A DNA stretch of 64,000 nucleotides, taken from Arsenicibacter rosenii. Lineage in GTDB: Bacteria > Bacteroidota > Bacteroidia > Cytophagales > Spirosomataceae. Location: positions 381,076-445,075 of the forward strand of contig NZ_MORL01000002.1 of assembly GCF_001870735.1 (NCBI RefSeq). The letters are read 5' to 3'. The notes beneath the pieces were generated by a model. That model saw only the letters and a program-made list of their open reading frames with translations. It was not told the DNA's origin and made no database searches. Positions 34,911 through 43,800 of this stretch are shown here, piece after piece. The first letter of the stretch is position 1, and the number at the start of each line of letters is the position of its first letter. Position numbers and translations under genes: made by a program.

Positions 34911-37301
34911 ATGAAAACGCATTTTCTGACAGCTTTATCCGTGCTTCTGAGCACGGCCTGGTCGTTTGGGCAAGCCAGCCGGAATGACTACCCGATCCGG
35001 CCGGTGCCGTTTACGTCGGTCAAGGTCAATGATCAGTTCTGGGCACCGCGCATCAAACGGAACCATGAGGTAACGATCCCGATTGCGCTTGAACAGTGTT
35101 ATAAAACCGGCCGTGTCGATAACTTTCTGGTTGCGGGAAAACTGAAGCCGGGCAAGTTCTGTACCGAATATCCGTTCGACGATACCGACATTTACAAGAT
35201 CATTGAAGGGGCGAGTTTCTCGCTGCAAACCTTCCCTGACCCCAAACTCGACGCCCGGATTGATACGCTGATTGCCTATGTCGGCAAGGCGCAGGAACCC
35301 GACGGCTATCTGTACACGACGCGTACGATTGACCCCGCACACCCGCACCCGTGGGCGGGAACGGCACGCTGGGTAAAGGAATCAGACCTCAGTCACGAGC
35401 TGTATAACAGTGGTCACCTGTTTGAGGCTGCCGTCGCACACTACCAGTCAACGGGCAAGAAAACGCTGCTGAACATTGCTACGAAAAACGCCGATCTCCT
35501 TTGCCGTGAGTTCGGGCCGGGCAAGCTGGATTATGCACCAGGGCATCAGATTGTGGAGATGGCGCTCGTAAAGCTGTATCGCGTTACGGGTCAGCAGAAG
35601 TACCTCGATCTGGCGAAGTTCTTTCTGGATGTGCGCGGACGCGGGAAAGAATATAGCCAGGATCATAAAAAAGTAACCGACCAGACCGAGGCGGTCGGGC
35701 ATGCGGTGCGGGCCACGTACATGTATTCGGGTATGGCCGATGTCGCCGCCATTACCAACAACAAAGCCTATCTGAACGCCATTGACCGGATCTGGGAAGA
35801 CATCATCCACGACAAATTTTACCTGACCGGCGGTATCGGCGCAGCAGGGGGACACGAAGGCTTCGGGGCTGATTATGAGTTGCCGAACATGTCGGCCTAC
35901 AACGAAACCTGCGCTTCCATCGGGAATATTTACTGGAATTACCGGCTGTTTCTGCTCCACGGACAGGCAAAATATTATGATGTACTGGAGCGGACGCTGT
36001 ATAACGGCATGATTTCGGGGGTATCGCTGAGTGGTGACCGGTTTTTTTACCCAAACCCGCTCGAATCGCAGGGACAGCACGCGCGGAGTGCCTGGTTTGG
36101 GTGTGCCTGCTGCCCGAGCAACGTCTGCCGGTTTATTCCGTCGGTGCCGGGCTATATGTACGCCCAGACCGACAACCGGCTGTATACTAACCTCTTTATC
36201 AACAGCACAGCGCAGATGAAGCTGGGTGGAACAGCGCTGGAAGTAGTACAGAAAACAGACTATCCCTGGAGCGGTTCGGTGCAGTTTACGCTGAATCCGG
36301 CCAGCCGGAAAGCCTTTGACATGGCCATCCGGATCCCGGGCTGGGCACAGAACCAGCCGCTGCCGGGCGACCTGTATAGCTTTGCCGATCAGGATAAAAC
36401 ACCGTTTACGCTGCTGGTCAACGGCAAAGCCGTGGCCTATAAACTGGTCGACGGCTATGCCATTATCCGGCAGGAGTGGAAAAAAGGCGATCAGATTCAG
36501 CTGGAACTGCCGATGCCGGTCCGGCAGGTGGTAGCCAACACACAGGTTGCCGCCGATGTCGATAAGGTGGCCCTGCAACGCGGTCCGATTGTGTACTGTG
36601 CAGAGTGGCCTGATTTCCCCGATGGCCACGTCCTGAACCTGATTGTTTCGCCGAAAACACCGCTGACGGCCAGCTACCGGCCGGATGTTCTGGGTGGGGT
36701 AACGCTTATCGACGGGCAGGCGCAGCAATCGCGGCGTACGACCGACAACGGCATTGCCGTAGCCGATGCGCGTTTTCAGGCAATTCCGTACTTTGCGTGG
36801 GCCAACCGCGGATCGGGCGAAATGGCCGTCTGGTTTGGTACCAAACCAGCGGCATCCCGCCCGCTGCCCGCCCCAACCATTGCCTCAACCAGCAAGATTA
36901 CGGCCTCTCATGTAACAAAAACGCTGATGGCCATCAACGATCAGGCGGAACCCAAAAACTCAAACGACCACGATAACCTGTATTACCACTGGTGGCCCAA
37001 AAAAGACACCTTGCAGTGGGTGCAGTACACATTTGAGAAGCCCGCTACCGTCTCGTCGGCCAAAGTCTACTGGTTCGATGACGGTCCGTGGGGCGGTTGC
37101 CGCGTACCGGCGTCGTGGAAGGTGCTGTACCGTACCGAATCGGGTGACTGGAAGGAAGTGCAGCCAAAAGGCCCCTACGGGACGGCGAAAGATGCGTATA
37201 ACGAAATTCTGTTCGAGCCGGTCAGGACCAGCGCGTTGCGGCTCGATGTGCAGCTGCCGAAGGAGTTTGCCAGCGGAATCATGGAATGGATGGTGCGCTG
37301 A
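34911..37301 (+). CDS. GH127-family beta-L-arabinofuranosidase-like enzyme
   Basis: A secreted 796-residue protein of family GH127 (formerly DUF1680), an (alpha/alpha)6-barrel. The signal peptide ends at residue about 21 (WSFGQA). The zinc-cysteine active site of the characterised enzyme is matched by E332 and C334 in YNETCASIGN and by C400 and C401 in GCACCPSN, the latter giving the nucleophile cysteine. The extra C-terminal segment after residue about 640 looks like a further carbohydrate-binding module. Likely substrates are beta-L-arabinofuranosides of plant glycoproteins or pectin side chains, which fits the GH28 gene 12 kb upstream. Confidence 0.9.
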   Translation: MKTHFLTALSVLLSTAWSFGQASRNDYPIRPVPFTSVKVNDQFWAPRIKRNHEVTIPIALEQCYKTGRVDNFLVAGKLKPGKFCTEYPFDDTDIYKIIEGASFSLQTFPDPKLDARIDTLIAYVGKAQEPDGYLYTTRTIDPAHPHPWAGTARWVKESDLSHELYNSGHLFEAAVAHYQSTGKKTLLNIATKNADLLCREFGPGKLDYAPGHQIVEMALVKLYRVTGQQKYLDLAKFFLDVRGRGKEYSQDHKKVTDQTEAVGHAVRATYMYSGMADVAAITNNKAYLNAIDRIWEDIIHDKFYLTGGIGAAGGHEGFGADYELPNMSAYNETCASIGNIYWNYRLFLLHGQAKYYDVLERTLYNGMISGVSLSGDRFFYPNPLESQGQHARSAWFGCACCPSNVCRFIPSVPGYMYAQTDNRLYTNLFINSTAQMKLGGTALEVVQKTDYPWSGSVQFTLNPASRKAFDMAIRIPGWAQNQPLPGDLYSFADQDKTPFTLLVNGKAVAYKLVDGYAIIRQEWKKGDQIQLELPMPVRQVVANTQVAADVDKVALQRGPIVYCAEWPDFPDGHVLNLIVSPKTPLTASYRPDVLGGVTLIDGQAQQSRRTTDNGIAVADARFQAIPYFAWANRGSGEMAVWFGTKPAASRPLPAPTIASTSKITASHVTKTLMAINDQAEPKNSNDHDNLYYHWWPKKDTLQWVQYTFEKPATVSSAKVYWFDDGPWGGCRVPASWKVLYRTESGDWKEVQPKGPYGTAKDAYNEILFEPVRTSALRLDVQLPKEFASGIMEWMVR

Positions 37302-37376
37302 AGCGGCTTTTCAGGGATAAAATTGTAGATTACCAGCTACTTAACCAGTACTCACTACCTTCACGGATTCATAAAC

Positions 37377-39206
37377 ATGATCTTACATTTATTCAGGGCG
37401 GCTGCCCGTTTGGGGGCGATCACCAGGGCGATCACATGGGCGACCACGTGGGGTCGCCCCTACGGCGGGGGCGGGCAATGCATATTGCCCGCTGCGTGGT
37501 TGTTGTTGACCGGTGCTGCGGTGTATGCACAACCTGCGCCCATCAATCCGCTGTATCGTCAGACCAGTGAGGTGCATCACCTGATGACCCGGTACAATGC
37601 CGATCAGGGCAGCCTGAGCCGGTTTTATGTCGTCGAAAACTCGCCCGAACGGCGCGAACGGATGCAGCGGCATACGACCGAATACCTGGCACAGCTCCGG
37701 CAAATGGACTTCGATAAACTGCCCGTCGATAGCCAGATTGATTACCTGCTGTTTCAGCGGAACCTGAACGTGGCGCTGCGCGAACTGGCGCAGGAGGAGG
37801 CCGAGGTGAAGCAGATTCAGCCGTGGTTCCCGTTTGCCGATAAGGTGTATGCGCTCGAAAAAGCGCGCCGGCGGGGTGCTTCCGTCAACGGCGAGCAGAT
37901 TGCTACGGAGCTGGCGAAACTGAGCAAGGACATTGCCGAAACAAAGAAAACGGTCGAGAAGCTGGATAAAATCGACGTGGCCCTGGCCCAGCGTGCCGAA
38001 GGAACCGCTAGCGGGCTGCGGTCGGCGCTCAAAAGTGTGTTTGAGTTTTATAATGCCTACGATCCGCAATTCACGTGGTGGGTACCGGCACCTTATCACA
38101 AAACCGATAGTCTGCTGGCGTCATATGCCTCGTTTTTTGCGAAGAAAGCCAAAATTGCGGCACCGTTTAAGGACGATGGCAGCGGGATTGCCGGCGTGGC
38201 TGTCGGGCGCGAGGAGTTGCTGCGGCAACTGGAGTTTGAGTACATCGCCTATTCGCCCGAAGAGCTGATTGATATTGCCAACCGCGAATTTGCCTGGTGC
38301 GACCGTGAGTTGCTGAAAGCCTCGCGTGAAATGGGCTTCGGCGATAACTGGAAACAAGCCCAGGAGAAGGTAAAAAACAGTGTTGTGCCCGTCGGGAAGC
38401 AGCCGGAACTGATTCTGCGGCTGTATGATGAGTCCATCGATTTCCTGAAGAAAAAAGACCTGATCACCATCCCGCCGATTGCGGAGGAGACGTGGCGCAT
38501 GGCCATGATGTCGCCGGAGCGGCAGAAATTCAGTCCGTTTTTTCTGGGTGGCGAAACCATCCTGATTTCGTACCCGACCGCCGGCATGTCGCACGAAGAC
38601 AAGCTGATGAGCATGCGCGGCAATAACCCGCACTTCTCGCGGGCGACGGTGCACCACGAACTGATTGCCGGCCACCACCTGCAGGGCTTCATGAACAACC
38701 GCTACAAGACCTATCGCCGTTTCCGGACGCCGTTCTGGACCGAAGGCTGGTCGCTGTACTGGGAAATGATTCTGTGGGATATGAACTTCCCGCAGTCGCC
38801 GGAAGACCGGATCGGGATGCTGTTCTGGCGGATGCACCGGTGCGCCCGGATTATTTTTTCGCTCAACTACCACCTCGGCAAATGGACCCCGCAGCAATGC
38901 ATCGACTTTCTGGTCGACCGTGTAGGCCACGAACGGGCGAATGCTGAAGGAGAAGTACGCCGGTCGTTTGTCGGTGGGTATGAACCCTTATACCAGCTGG
39001 CGTATATGACGGGCGGCTTCCAGTTTTACGCCCTCAAAAAGGAACTGGTCGACAGCGGAAAAATGACCTATAAGCAGTTTCACGATACCATCATGCAGCA
39101 GAACTCGCTGCCTGTTGACCTGATTCGTGCACTGATGACTAACCAGAAACTCACACGCGATTACAAAACCAGCTGGAAGTTTTACGTGCCTTCGCCGACG
39201 CGGTAA
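37377..39206 (+). CDS. DUF885 metallopeptidase-like protein with repeat-derived N-terminus
   Basis: A 609-residue DUF885 protein, a helical zinc-peptidase-like family. The metal site is H427-E428-L-I-A-G-H433 in HHELIAGHHLQ, with a second glutamate in FWTEGWSLYWE. The N-terminus is unusual. Residues about 14-33 (AITRAITWATTWGRPYGGGG) are encoded by a copy of the REP-like repeat that also occurs at 57.8-58.1 kb. A hydrophobic segment, ILPAAWLLLTGAAVYAQ, follows and still provides a plausible signal peptide. The frame is intact through the insertion. Whether export still works cannot be told from sequence. Confidence 0.85.
   Translation: MILHLFRAAARLGAITRAITWATTWGRPYGGGGQCILPAAWLLLTGAAVYAQPAPINPLYRQTSEVHHLMTRYNADQGSLSRFYVVENSPERRERMQRHTTEYLAQLRQMDFDKLPVDSQIDYLLFQRNLNVALRELAQEEAEVKQIQPWFPFADKVYALEKARRRGASVNGEQIATELAKLSKDIAETKKTVEKLDKIDVALAQRAEGTASGLRSALKSVFEFYNAYDPQFTWWVPAPYHKTDSLLASYASFFAKKAKIAAPFKDDGSGIAGVAVGREELLRQLEFEYIAYSPEELIDIANREFAWCDRELLKASREMGFGDNWKQAQEKVKNSVVPVGKQPELILRLYDESIDFLKKKDLITIPPIAEETWRMAMMSPERQKFSPFFLGGETILISYPTAGMSHEDKLMSMRGNNPHFSRATVHHELIAGHHLQGFMNNRYKTYRRFRTPFWTEGWSLYWEMILWDMNFPQSPEDRIGMLFWRMHRCARIIFSLNYHLGKWTPQQCIDFLVDRVGHERANAEGEVRRSFVGGYEPLYQLAYMTGGFQFYALKKELVDSGKMTYKQFHDTIMQQNSLPVDLIRALMTNQKLTRDYKTSWKFYVPSPTR
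37410..37463 (+). repeat. REP-like repeat inside the DUF885 gene
   Basis: The 26 bases at 37438-37463 (GGGCGACC, CACGTG core, GGTCGCCC, then CTAC) are identical to 58049-58074. Upstream, two degraded 12-base units, GGGCGATCACCA and GGGCGATCACAT, run into it from about 37413. The insertion is in frame and encodes part of the signal-peptide region. Confidence 0.85.
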
Positions 39207-39242
39207 CGACAGGCAACCTGGTTAATGTACGGTTTATGATTT

Positions 39243-39270
39243 GTAGAGACAAGGCATGCCTTGTCTCTAC
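39243..39270. repeat. 28-base perfect palindrome, GTAGAGACAAGGCA family
   Basis: GTAGAGACAAGGCA is followed directly by its reverse complement with no loop spacer, ending at 39270, and a degraded half-copy (GTATGCCTTGCCTCTAC) follows to 39287. This type of palindrome resembles REP elements mobilised by RAYT transposases. It may also end the DUF885 transcript. Confidence 0.75.
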
Positions 39271-39308
39271 AGTATGCCTTGCCTCTACTATGTTTATCGT
39301 TTTTTAAC

Positions 39309-39316
39309 TATGTTTG
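39309..39316 (+). promoter_or_regulatory. Bacteroidota-type -7 box before the PA14-OmpA gene
   Basis: TATGTTTG fits TAnnTTTG and lies 19 bases before the start codon at 39336. A near copy, TATGTTTA, lies at 39289-39296. Confidence 0.4.
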
Positions 39317-39335
39317 TAGTGAAAACGATAACGCC

Positions 39336-40397
39336 ATGAAATTCCTGCCATTTGCCCTGCTCTGTTTTTTGGTTGCCCTGCCGGTTTCGGGGCAGCGCCC
39401 TTCCGGAAACAAACCCTTACGCTCTTCGGGAGACGGACTGAAAGGGGAGTATTTCAACGGAAATGCGTTTCAGGAAAAGGTGGCCACCCGCGTTGATCCG
39501 GTTATTAACTTCACGTTCGATGGTTTTGTAAAGCCTGTCCCCGGATTAAAAATCCGGCCGTTTACGGCCCGCTGGACCGGCCTCTTACTCGCACCGGCTA
39601 CAGGGCCGTATCGGCTTACGTCAGTTGTGGACGATGGTATCCGGGTGACGATTGGCGGTATGCGGGTACTGGACGAATGGCGCTACCGAAGACAAAAGGT
39701 AACCGGCCGCCCTTTCCGGATGGAAGCCGGTAAGTACTACGATATCCTGATCGAATATGTTAACCAGACCGGCAACGGATACGCTGATCTGGACTGGGAT
39801 TTCCGGGAAAAGGCGAAGTACACCGCAACCGGCTTCATCTCAACACGTTCCATTATTCCGGGCCGCTTTTTCTTCAGCGAGGTTGCGCCGGATACGCCGC
39901 CGCCCGCTAAAACCGCGCCGGTAGCCCGCACACCGGTGATTGCCGGACGGGAGAAACCTAACGCCGGACCTCCGAAAGGAAAGCCTGCTGAACCTAATGC
40001 GGCCCAGCCAGAACTGCCACCACCGGCTGCGCCACAGATGACGCTTGCGTTAGGCAACACCGTCATTCTCCGGAAAGTAACGTTCGAAGAAGGCGAATAC
40101 ATCCTCAAAACATCGTCGTTTACCGAGCTGAACCAGCTGGCCACCAGTCTGAAGCAATACCCCCATATTCATGTCGAGATCGCCGGGCATACCGACTTCG
40201 AGGGCGATCCGCGCCTGAACCAGTATTTATCCGAAAACCGCGCCAAAGTGGTGGCCAACTACCTTGCCCGGAAAGGCATCAACGAAGAACAGATGACCGT
40301 TAAAGGCTACGGCAGCAAACGGCCGCTGATCAAAAGCGGGACGGAGGCCGAACGGGCCGCAAACCGCCGCGTCGAAATTACGGTGACGGCGATGTAA
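39336..40397 (+). CDS. PA14-domain and OmpA-like peptidoglycan-binding protein
   Basis: A 353-residue secreted protein. After the signal peptide (residues 1-19, ending PVSG) comes a PA14-type beta-barrel (about 32-160; LKGEYFNGNAF, FTARWTGLLLAPATGPYRLT, ADLDWDF). A proline-rich linker (about 185-235) follows, and then an OmpA C-terminal domain (about 240-353) with HTDFEGDPRLNQYLSENRAKVV and RAANRRVEI. OmpA domains bind peptidoglycan; PA14 often binds sugars. It could link a glycan to the cell wall. The ATG at 39336 gives a proper signal peptide, whereas the open frame from 39261 runs through a repeat. Confidence 0.88.
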   Translation: MKFLPFALLCFLVALPVSGQRPSGNKPLRSSGDGLKGEYFNGNAFQEKVATRVDPVINFTFDGFVKPVPGLKIRPFTARWTGLLLAPATGPYRLTSVVDDGIRVTIGGMRVLDEWRYRRQKVTGRPFRMEAGKYYDILIEYVNQTGNGYADLDWDFREKAKYTATGFISTRSIIPGRFFFSEVAPDTPPPAKTAPVARTPVIAGREKPNAGPPKGKPAEPNAAQPELPPPAAPQMTLALGNTVILRKVTFEEGEYILKTSSFTELNQLATSLKQYPHIHVEIAGHTDFEGDPRLNQYLSENRAKVVANYLARKGINEEQMTVKGYGSKRPLIKSGTEAERAANRRVEITVTAM

Positions 40398-40399
40398 TC

Positions 40400-42034
40400 T
40401 TATTTCACCTCTTTCACCAGCACATAATAATCGGCGTCGGCGGTGAGGGTTTTGCCGGTAGTGGCCATTTTCTGCCACGTTGTGGTTGGTTTCAGCCGCT
40501 GGGTCGGGCCGTTGTCGTCCAGACATACTTCGAGCGGCATGTTGAAGCCTGCCACGCAGTTGGTCCAGCGGTACTCAAGCGTTTTACCCTTAATGCGGTA
40601 TTCGAGCGTTGGGAGGCGGGTGTCGCGCAGGTACTGATCAAACACAGGCTGTAGATTCATGCCCGACTGCTGGCTCATATACGCCTCAATCTGCTTGCCG
40701 TCGACGGTCTGGTGGTAAAACGTTTTGTTCATACCCCGTAGGATCCCGCGCCATTTTTCGTCGTCGTTCACCAGCTGGCGGATGGTATGCAGCATGTTGC
40801 CGCCCTTGTAGTACATATCCCCCGAACCGCTGTGGTTGACGTTATAGATCCCGATAATCGGTTTGTCATTCCGGATGTTCCGGCGGGTGCCGATCACGTA
40901 GGTTGCGCCCGCATCCTTGCCGTGGTAGTATTCGGTAAACAGGTTTTCGGAGTAGTTGGTAAAGCTTTCATGTACCCACATATCGGCAATGTCGCGGTAG
41001 GTAATGTTGTTGGCATACCACTCATGGCCGGATTCATGCACAATGATAAAATCCCACAGCAATCCCCAGCCCGTCTGAGAGAGGTCACGGCCGAGGTAGC
41101 CGTTGCGGAAACCGTTTCCGTAGGTGACCGAGCTCTGGTGTTCCATACCCAGATAGGGGACTTCGACCAGTTTGTAGCCGTCTTCATAAAACGGATACGG
41201 CCCGAACCAGTGTTCAAACGCCTTCAGCATCTCTTTTACCTGCGGAAACTGCTTACGGGCCTGCGCTTCATGCCCGGCAAGGGCGTAGTAGCTGAGCGAC
41301 AACGGGCCTTTTTCGCCATTGTACTCTTCCGACCAGGATACATAGTTCCCGACGTTAACGTTTACACCATAGTTGTTAATCGGGTTGCTGACAGCCCATT
41401 CAAACGTACGGGTGCCGTCGGTATTCTGAATAACCCGCTGGAGTTTCCCGTTTGATACGTCCATCAGCGACTCCGGCACCGTCACGCTGATCAGCATCGA
41501 CTCGGGTTCGTCGTACATGTGGTCTTTGCAGGGCCACCACGCACTGGCACCCAGTCCCTGGCAAGAGGTGGCAATAAACCACTGGCCTTTGGCGTCATGG
41601 GTCCACTGAAAACCGCCATCCCAGGGCGGGCGTTTGGCGACCCGTGGCTTACCCTGATAAAACACGGTGAGTTGTTCGGTTTTGCCGGTCTGCTGCGGCT
41701 TTTTCAGGGTCACGAAAAAAGCATCGCCGTCGCGCCGGAACGAAAGTTCCTCGCCATCCTGCTCGATTCTGGTCACCTGAAGCGGCCGTTGCAAATCAAT
41801 CTGCATCGTCTGAGACGGTTTCAGAACCTTATACTGAATTAAATTGCTGCCGCTGATAGTACTATCGGTTGGCTGTATCCGTACTTGTAGATGATAATAG
41901 GCCAGGTCCCACCATACGCGTTCGGGCGTAATGCTGCCGCGCAGCGTGTCGTCGTGGGTAAAGGTGTAACGTTGTGCCTGAAGCGAACCGCTCAGCGCCA
42001 GAAAGAGGGTGATGAAGAGGAAAAAACGGTACAT
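40400..42034 (-). CDS. M1-family zinc metallopeptidase
   Basis: A secreted aminopeptidase-like protein of 544 residues. The signal peptide ends about residue 20 (GSLQA). The exopeptidase motif is GMEHQS. The zinc site is H333-E334-S-G-H337 in VHESGHEWY with E356 in WVHESFTNY as the third ligand. It is shorter than classical M1 enzymes because the C-terminal helical domain is small, as in many Bacteroidota members. It faces the sialidase-like gene across 45 bases and its stop lies 2 bases from that of the PA14-OmpA gene, so transcription converges there without a terminator. Confidence 0.92.
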   Translation of the reverse strand: MYRFFLFITLFLALSGSLQAQRYTFTHDDTLRGSITPERVWWDLAYYHLQVRIQPTDSTISGSNLIQYKVLKPSQTMQIDLQRPLQVTRIEQDGEELSFRRDGDAFFVTLKKPQQTGKTEQLTVFYQGKPRVAKRPPWDGGFQWTHDAKGQWFIATSCQGLGASAWWPCKDHMYDEPESMLISVTVPESLMDVSNGKLQRVIQNTDGTRTFEWAVSNPINNYGVNVNVGNYVSWSEEYNGEKGPLSLSYYALAGHEAQARKQFPQVKEMLKAFEHWFGPYPFYEDGYKLVEVPYLGMEHQSSVTYGNGFRNGYLGRDLSQTGWGLLWDFIIVHESGHEWYANNITYRDIADMWVHESFTNYSENLFTEYYHGKDAGATYVIGTRRNIRNDKPIIGIYNVNHSGSGDMYYKGGNMLHTIRQLVNDDEKWRGILRGMNKTFYHQTVDGKQIEAYMSQQSGMNLQPVFDQYLRDTRLPTLEYRIKGKTLEYRWTNCVAGFNMPLEVCLDDNGPTQRLKPTTTWQKMATTGKTLTADADYYVLVKEVK

Positions 42035-42079
42035 ACGTGTCTTTTGATCAAGCAAAGCAACTCAACAAATCGCTCCGCC

Positions 42080-43144
42080 ATGCAATCTAACGTATTTCTG
42101 CTTTTAATGTGTTTACTACCGGCCTGGTTATCGGCTCAAACCGGCCCGGGCATCGTGAAAAGTGAATTTATTTACGAGACCGCACCGTTTCCGTCCTGTC
42201 ATGCCTCCACCATTGCGGAAACCCCGACCGGGTTGGTTACCTCATGGTTTGGCGGTACGCACGAAAAGCATCCCGACGTAGGGATCTGGGTTAGCCGGCA
42301 GGAGAAAGGCGTCTGGACCCCGCCGGTCGAAGTGGCCAACGGCGTACAGGCCGACGGGAAGCGGCACCCGTGCTGGAATCCGGTCCTGTTTCAGTTTCCG
42401 AAAGGGCCGCTGGTGCTTTATTACAAGGTTGGTCCCAGTCCGTCGACATGGTGGGGGATGGAAATCCGGTCAACGGATGGCGGGAAAACCTGGTCGGCAC
42501 CGAAGCGGTTGCCCGACGGTATTCTGGGCCCGATCAAAAACAAACCTGAGCTGCTGGCTTCCGGCAAGCTCCTGAGTCCGACCAGTACCGAACATGACGG
42601 CTGGCGTCTGCATGTCGAAAGTTCAACCGACAAAGGCAAAACGTGGCAGGCCACGCCGCCATTGAACAGCGGTAAGCCCGGGGCCATTCAGCCGAGCATC
42701 CTGATTCATCCCGGCGGTAAGCTGCAAATGGTTTGCCGGGGTACGGGCGGCTACATCCTCAGCACCTGGTCGACCGACGGCGGGACAACATGGTCACCAC
42801 TCGAAAATACGCCGTTGCCCAACCCGAACTCCGGGATCGATGCCGTAACGCTGAAAGACGGCCGGCATGTGCTGATCTACAATCATATCTCCGACGGGGC
42901 CGAAAAATGGGGTCGCCGGTCAGTACTGAATGCAGCCTTCTCGAAAGATGGTAAGGTCTGGGAGGCGGCCAATGTGCTCGAAAATGAACCTAAAGCCGAA
43001 TTTTCGTATCCGGCCGTTATTCAGACCAAAGACGGGCTGGTGCATATTACCTATACCTGGAAACGCGAACGGATCAAACACGTGGTACTCGACCCGTCGA
43101 AGGTCATGCTGACGGCCATGAAAGACGGTAAATGGCCGGAATAA
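42080..43144 (+). CDS. Secreted sialidase-fold (BNR) glycoside hydrolase
   Basis: A 354-residue protein with a signal peptide (MQSNVFLLLMCLLPAWLSA) and a six-bladed sialidase-type propeller. The Asp-box repeats are STDGGKTWS, STDKGKTWQ and STDGGTTWS. The family belongs to the BNR-repeat neuraminidase-like proteins (PF13088 type). These are common in Bacteroidota and include enzymes that do not act on sialic acid, so the substrate is open. It diverges from the M1 peptidase gene with only 45 bases between the starts. A 19-base terminator stem follows. Confidence 0.82.
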   Translation: MQSNVFLLLMCLLPAWLSAQTGPGIVKSEFIYETAPFPSCHASTIAETPTGLVTSWFGGTHEKHPDVGIWVSRQEKGVWTPPVEVANGVQADGKRHPCWNPVLFQFPKGPLVLYYKVGPSPSTWWGMEIRSTDGGKTWSAPKRLPDGILGPIKNKPELLASGKLLSPTSTEHDGWRLHVESSTDKGKTWQATPPLNSGKPGAIQPSILIHPGGKLQMVCRGTGGYILSTWSTDGGTTWSPLENTPLPNPNSGIDAVTLKDGRHVLIYNHISDGAEKWGRRSVLNAAFSKDGKVWEAANVLENEPKAEFSYPAVIQTKDGLVHITYTWKRERIKHVVLDPSKVMLTAMKDGKWPE

Positions 43145-43160
43145 AAACCTGATAGCCTGA

Positions 43161-43208
43161 AAACGAAACGTCCCCTGCCAGTATCAACCGGCAGGGGACG
43201 TTTCGTTT
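43161..43208. terminator. Strong bidirectional terminator
   Basis: A perfect 19-base stem (43161-43179 with 43190-43208; core CGTCCCCTGCC) lies between the convergent sialidase-like and MerC genes. Confidence 0.88.
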
Positions 43209-43221
43209 GATATCGGTTCGC

Positions 43222-43599
43222 TCAGTGCGCGTGTTCCAGACGGCAGTGGCGGATGTTGAACAGGTGAGAGGCCACAAGGCCTAATGAGGCCGCATAGCCA
43301 ACATATTCGAATACCGGATTAACATCTTCCAGCAGGATGGCAACCGTGAAGAGGCTTAGAAAGCCCCACAGGCTTGTCCGTACGGTACTGGGTGCATGGC
43401 GGGTAGCAAAATAGACGGCAATGATGTTGACGCCAATGAATACATAGTCGAGGCTTAAAAAGCCCGTCCGCACCAGATCGTCTTTCAAAAAGTTGGTTGT
43501 CATCAGCAACACTGGCGTGATCAGGCAGTGAATCAGGCACAAAACCGAGCCTGTAATCCCAATGTAATCCGCTTTATTTGATTCCGCTTCCGTTTTCAT
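43222..43599 (-). CDS. MerC-domain membrane protein
   Basis: A 125-residue membrane protein with four hydrophobic helices and the MerC signature GSVLCLIHCLITPVLLM with its metal-binding cysteine pair. The C-terminus ends in histidines (RHCRLEHAH). MerC was first named as a mercuric-ion transporter, but in Bacteroidota these proteins are usually not in mer operons. Upstream of the start lies an array of TTGCAA palindromes shared with a divergent lipoprotein gene, so I infer metal-responsive expression, perhaps zinc. The ATG at 43599 is used; a GTG precedes it directly. Confidence 0.85.
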   Translation of the reverse strand: MKTEAESNKADYIGITGSVLCLIHCLITPVLLMTTNFLKDDLVRTGFLSLDYVFIGVNIIAVYFATRHAPSTVRTSLWGFLSLFTVAILLEDVNPVFEYVGYAASLGLVASHLFNIRHCRLEHAH

Positions 43600-43604
43600 C
43601 ACCG

Positions 43605-43612
43605 CAAATTTA
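43605..43612 (-). promoter_or_regulatory. Possible -7 box for the MerC gene
   Basis: On the minus strand TAAATTTG fits TAnnTTTG. It lies only 6 bases before the ATG, so if used the mRNA would have almost no leader. Confidence 0.35.
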
Positions 43613-43651
43613 CGTCAATTCTTTCTTCTGTTGATACTATTAACTCAAATA

Positions 43652-43717
43652 GTTGCAGCAAAGTTGCAAATAATTTGCAACAGTGTTGCAAATAATTTGC
43701 AACAGTGTTGCAAATAT
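43652..43717. promoter_or_regulatory. Phased TTGCAA operator array between divergent genes
   Basis: Two perfect 19-base palindromes, GTTGCAAATAATTTGCAAC, lie at 43663-43681 and 43685-43703. A further half-site is at 43652 and another at 43707. The GTTGCA starts are spaced 11, 22 and 22 bases, i.e. on one face of the helix. The array lies between the MerC gene and the divergent lipoprotein gene and can control both. The form resembles Fur/Zur-type metal-regulator sites. That is inference. Confidence 0.7.
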
Positions 43718-43800
43718 AGAAAAAACTTTCCGTTCTTTGTCGGACAGATAATCCCCTGTCTGGGTAAGTTATTGATTTACAATCTGTATACGAAGAAGTT

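Noticed and set aside
35448-36728. 426-residue open frame on the minus strand
   Set aside because: It lies wholly inside the GH127 gene on the opposite strand, has no recognisable motif and is a by-product of GC-biased codon use.
43652-43717. CRISPR or tandem-repeat reading of the TTGCAA array
   Set aside because: The units are palindromes with a 22-base step and no spacers; operator sites fit better.
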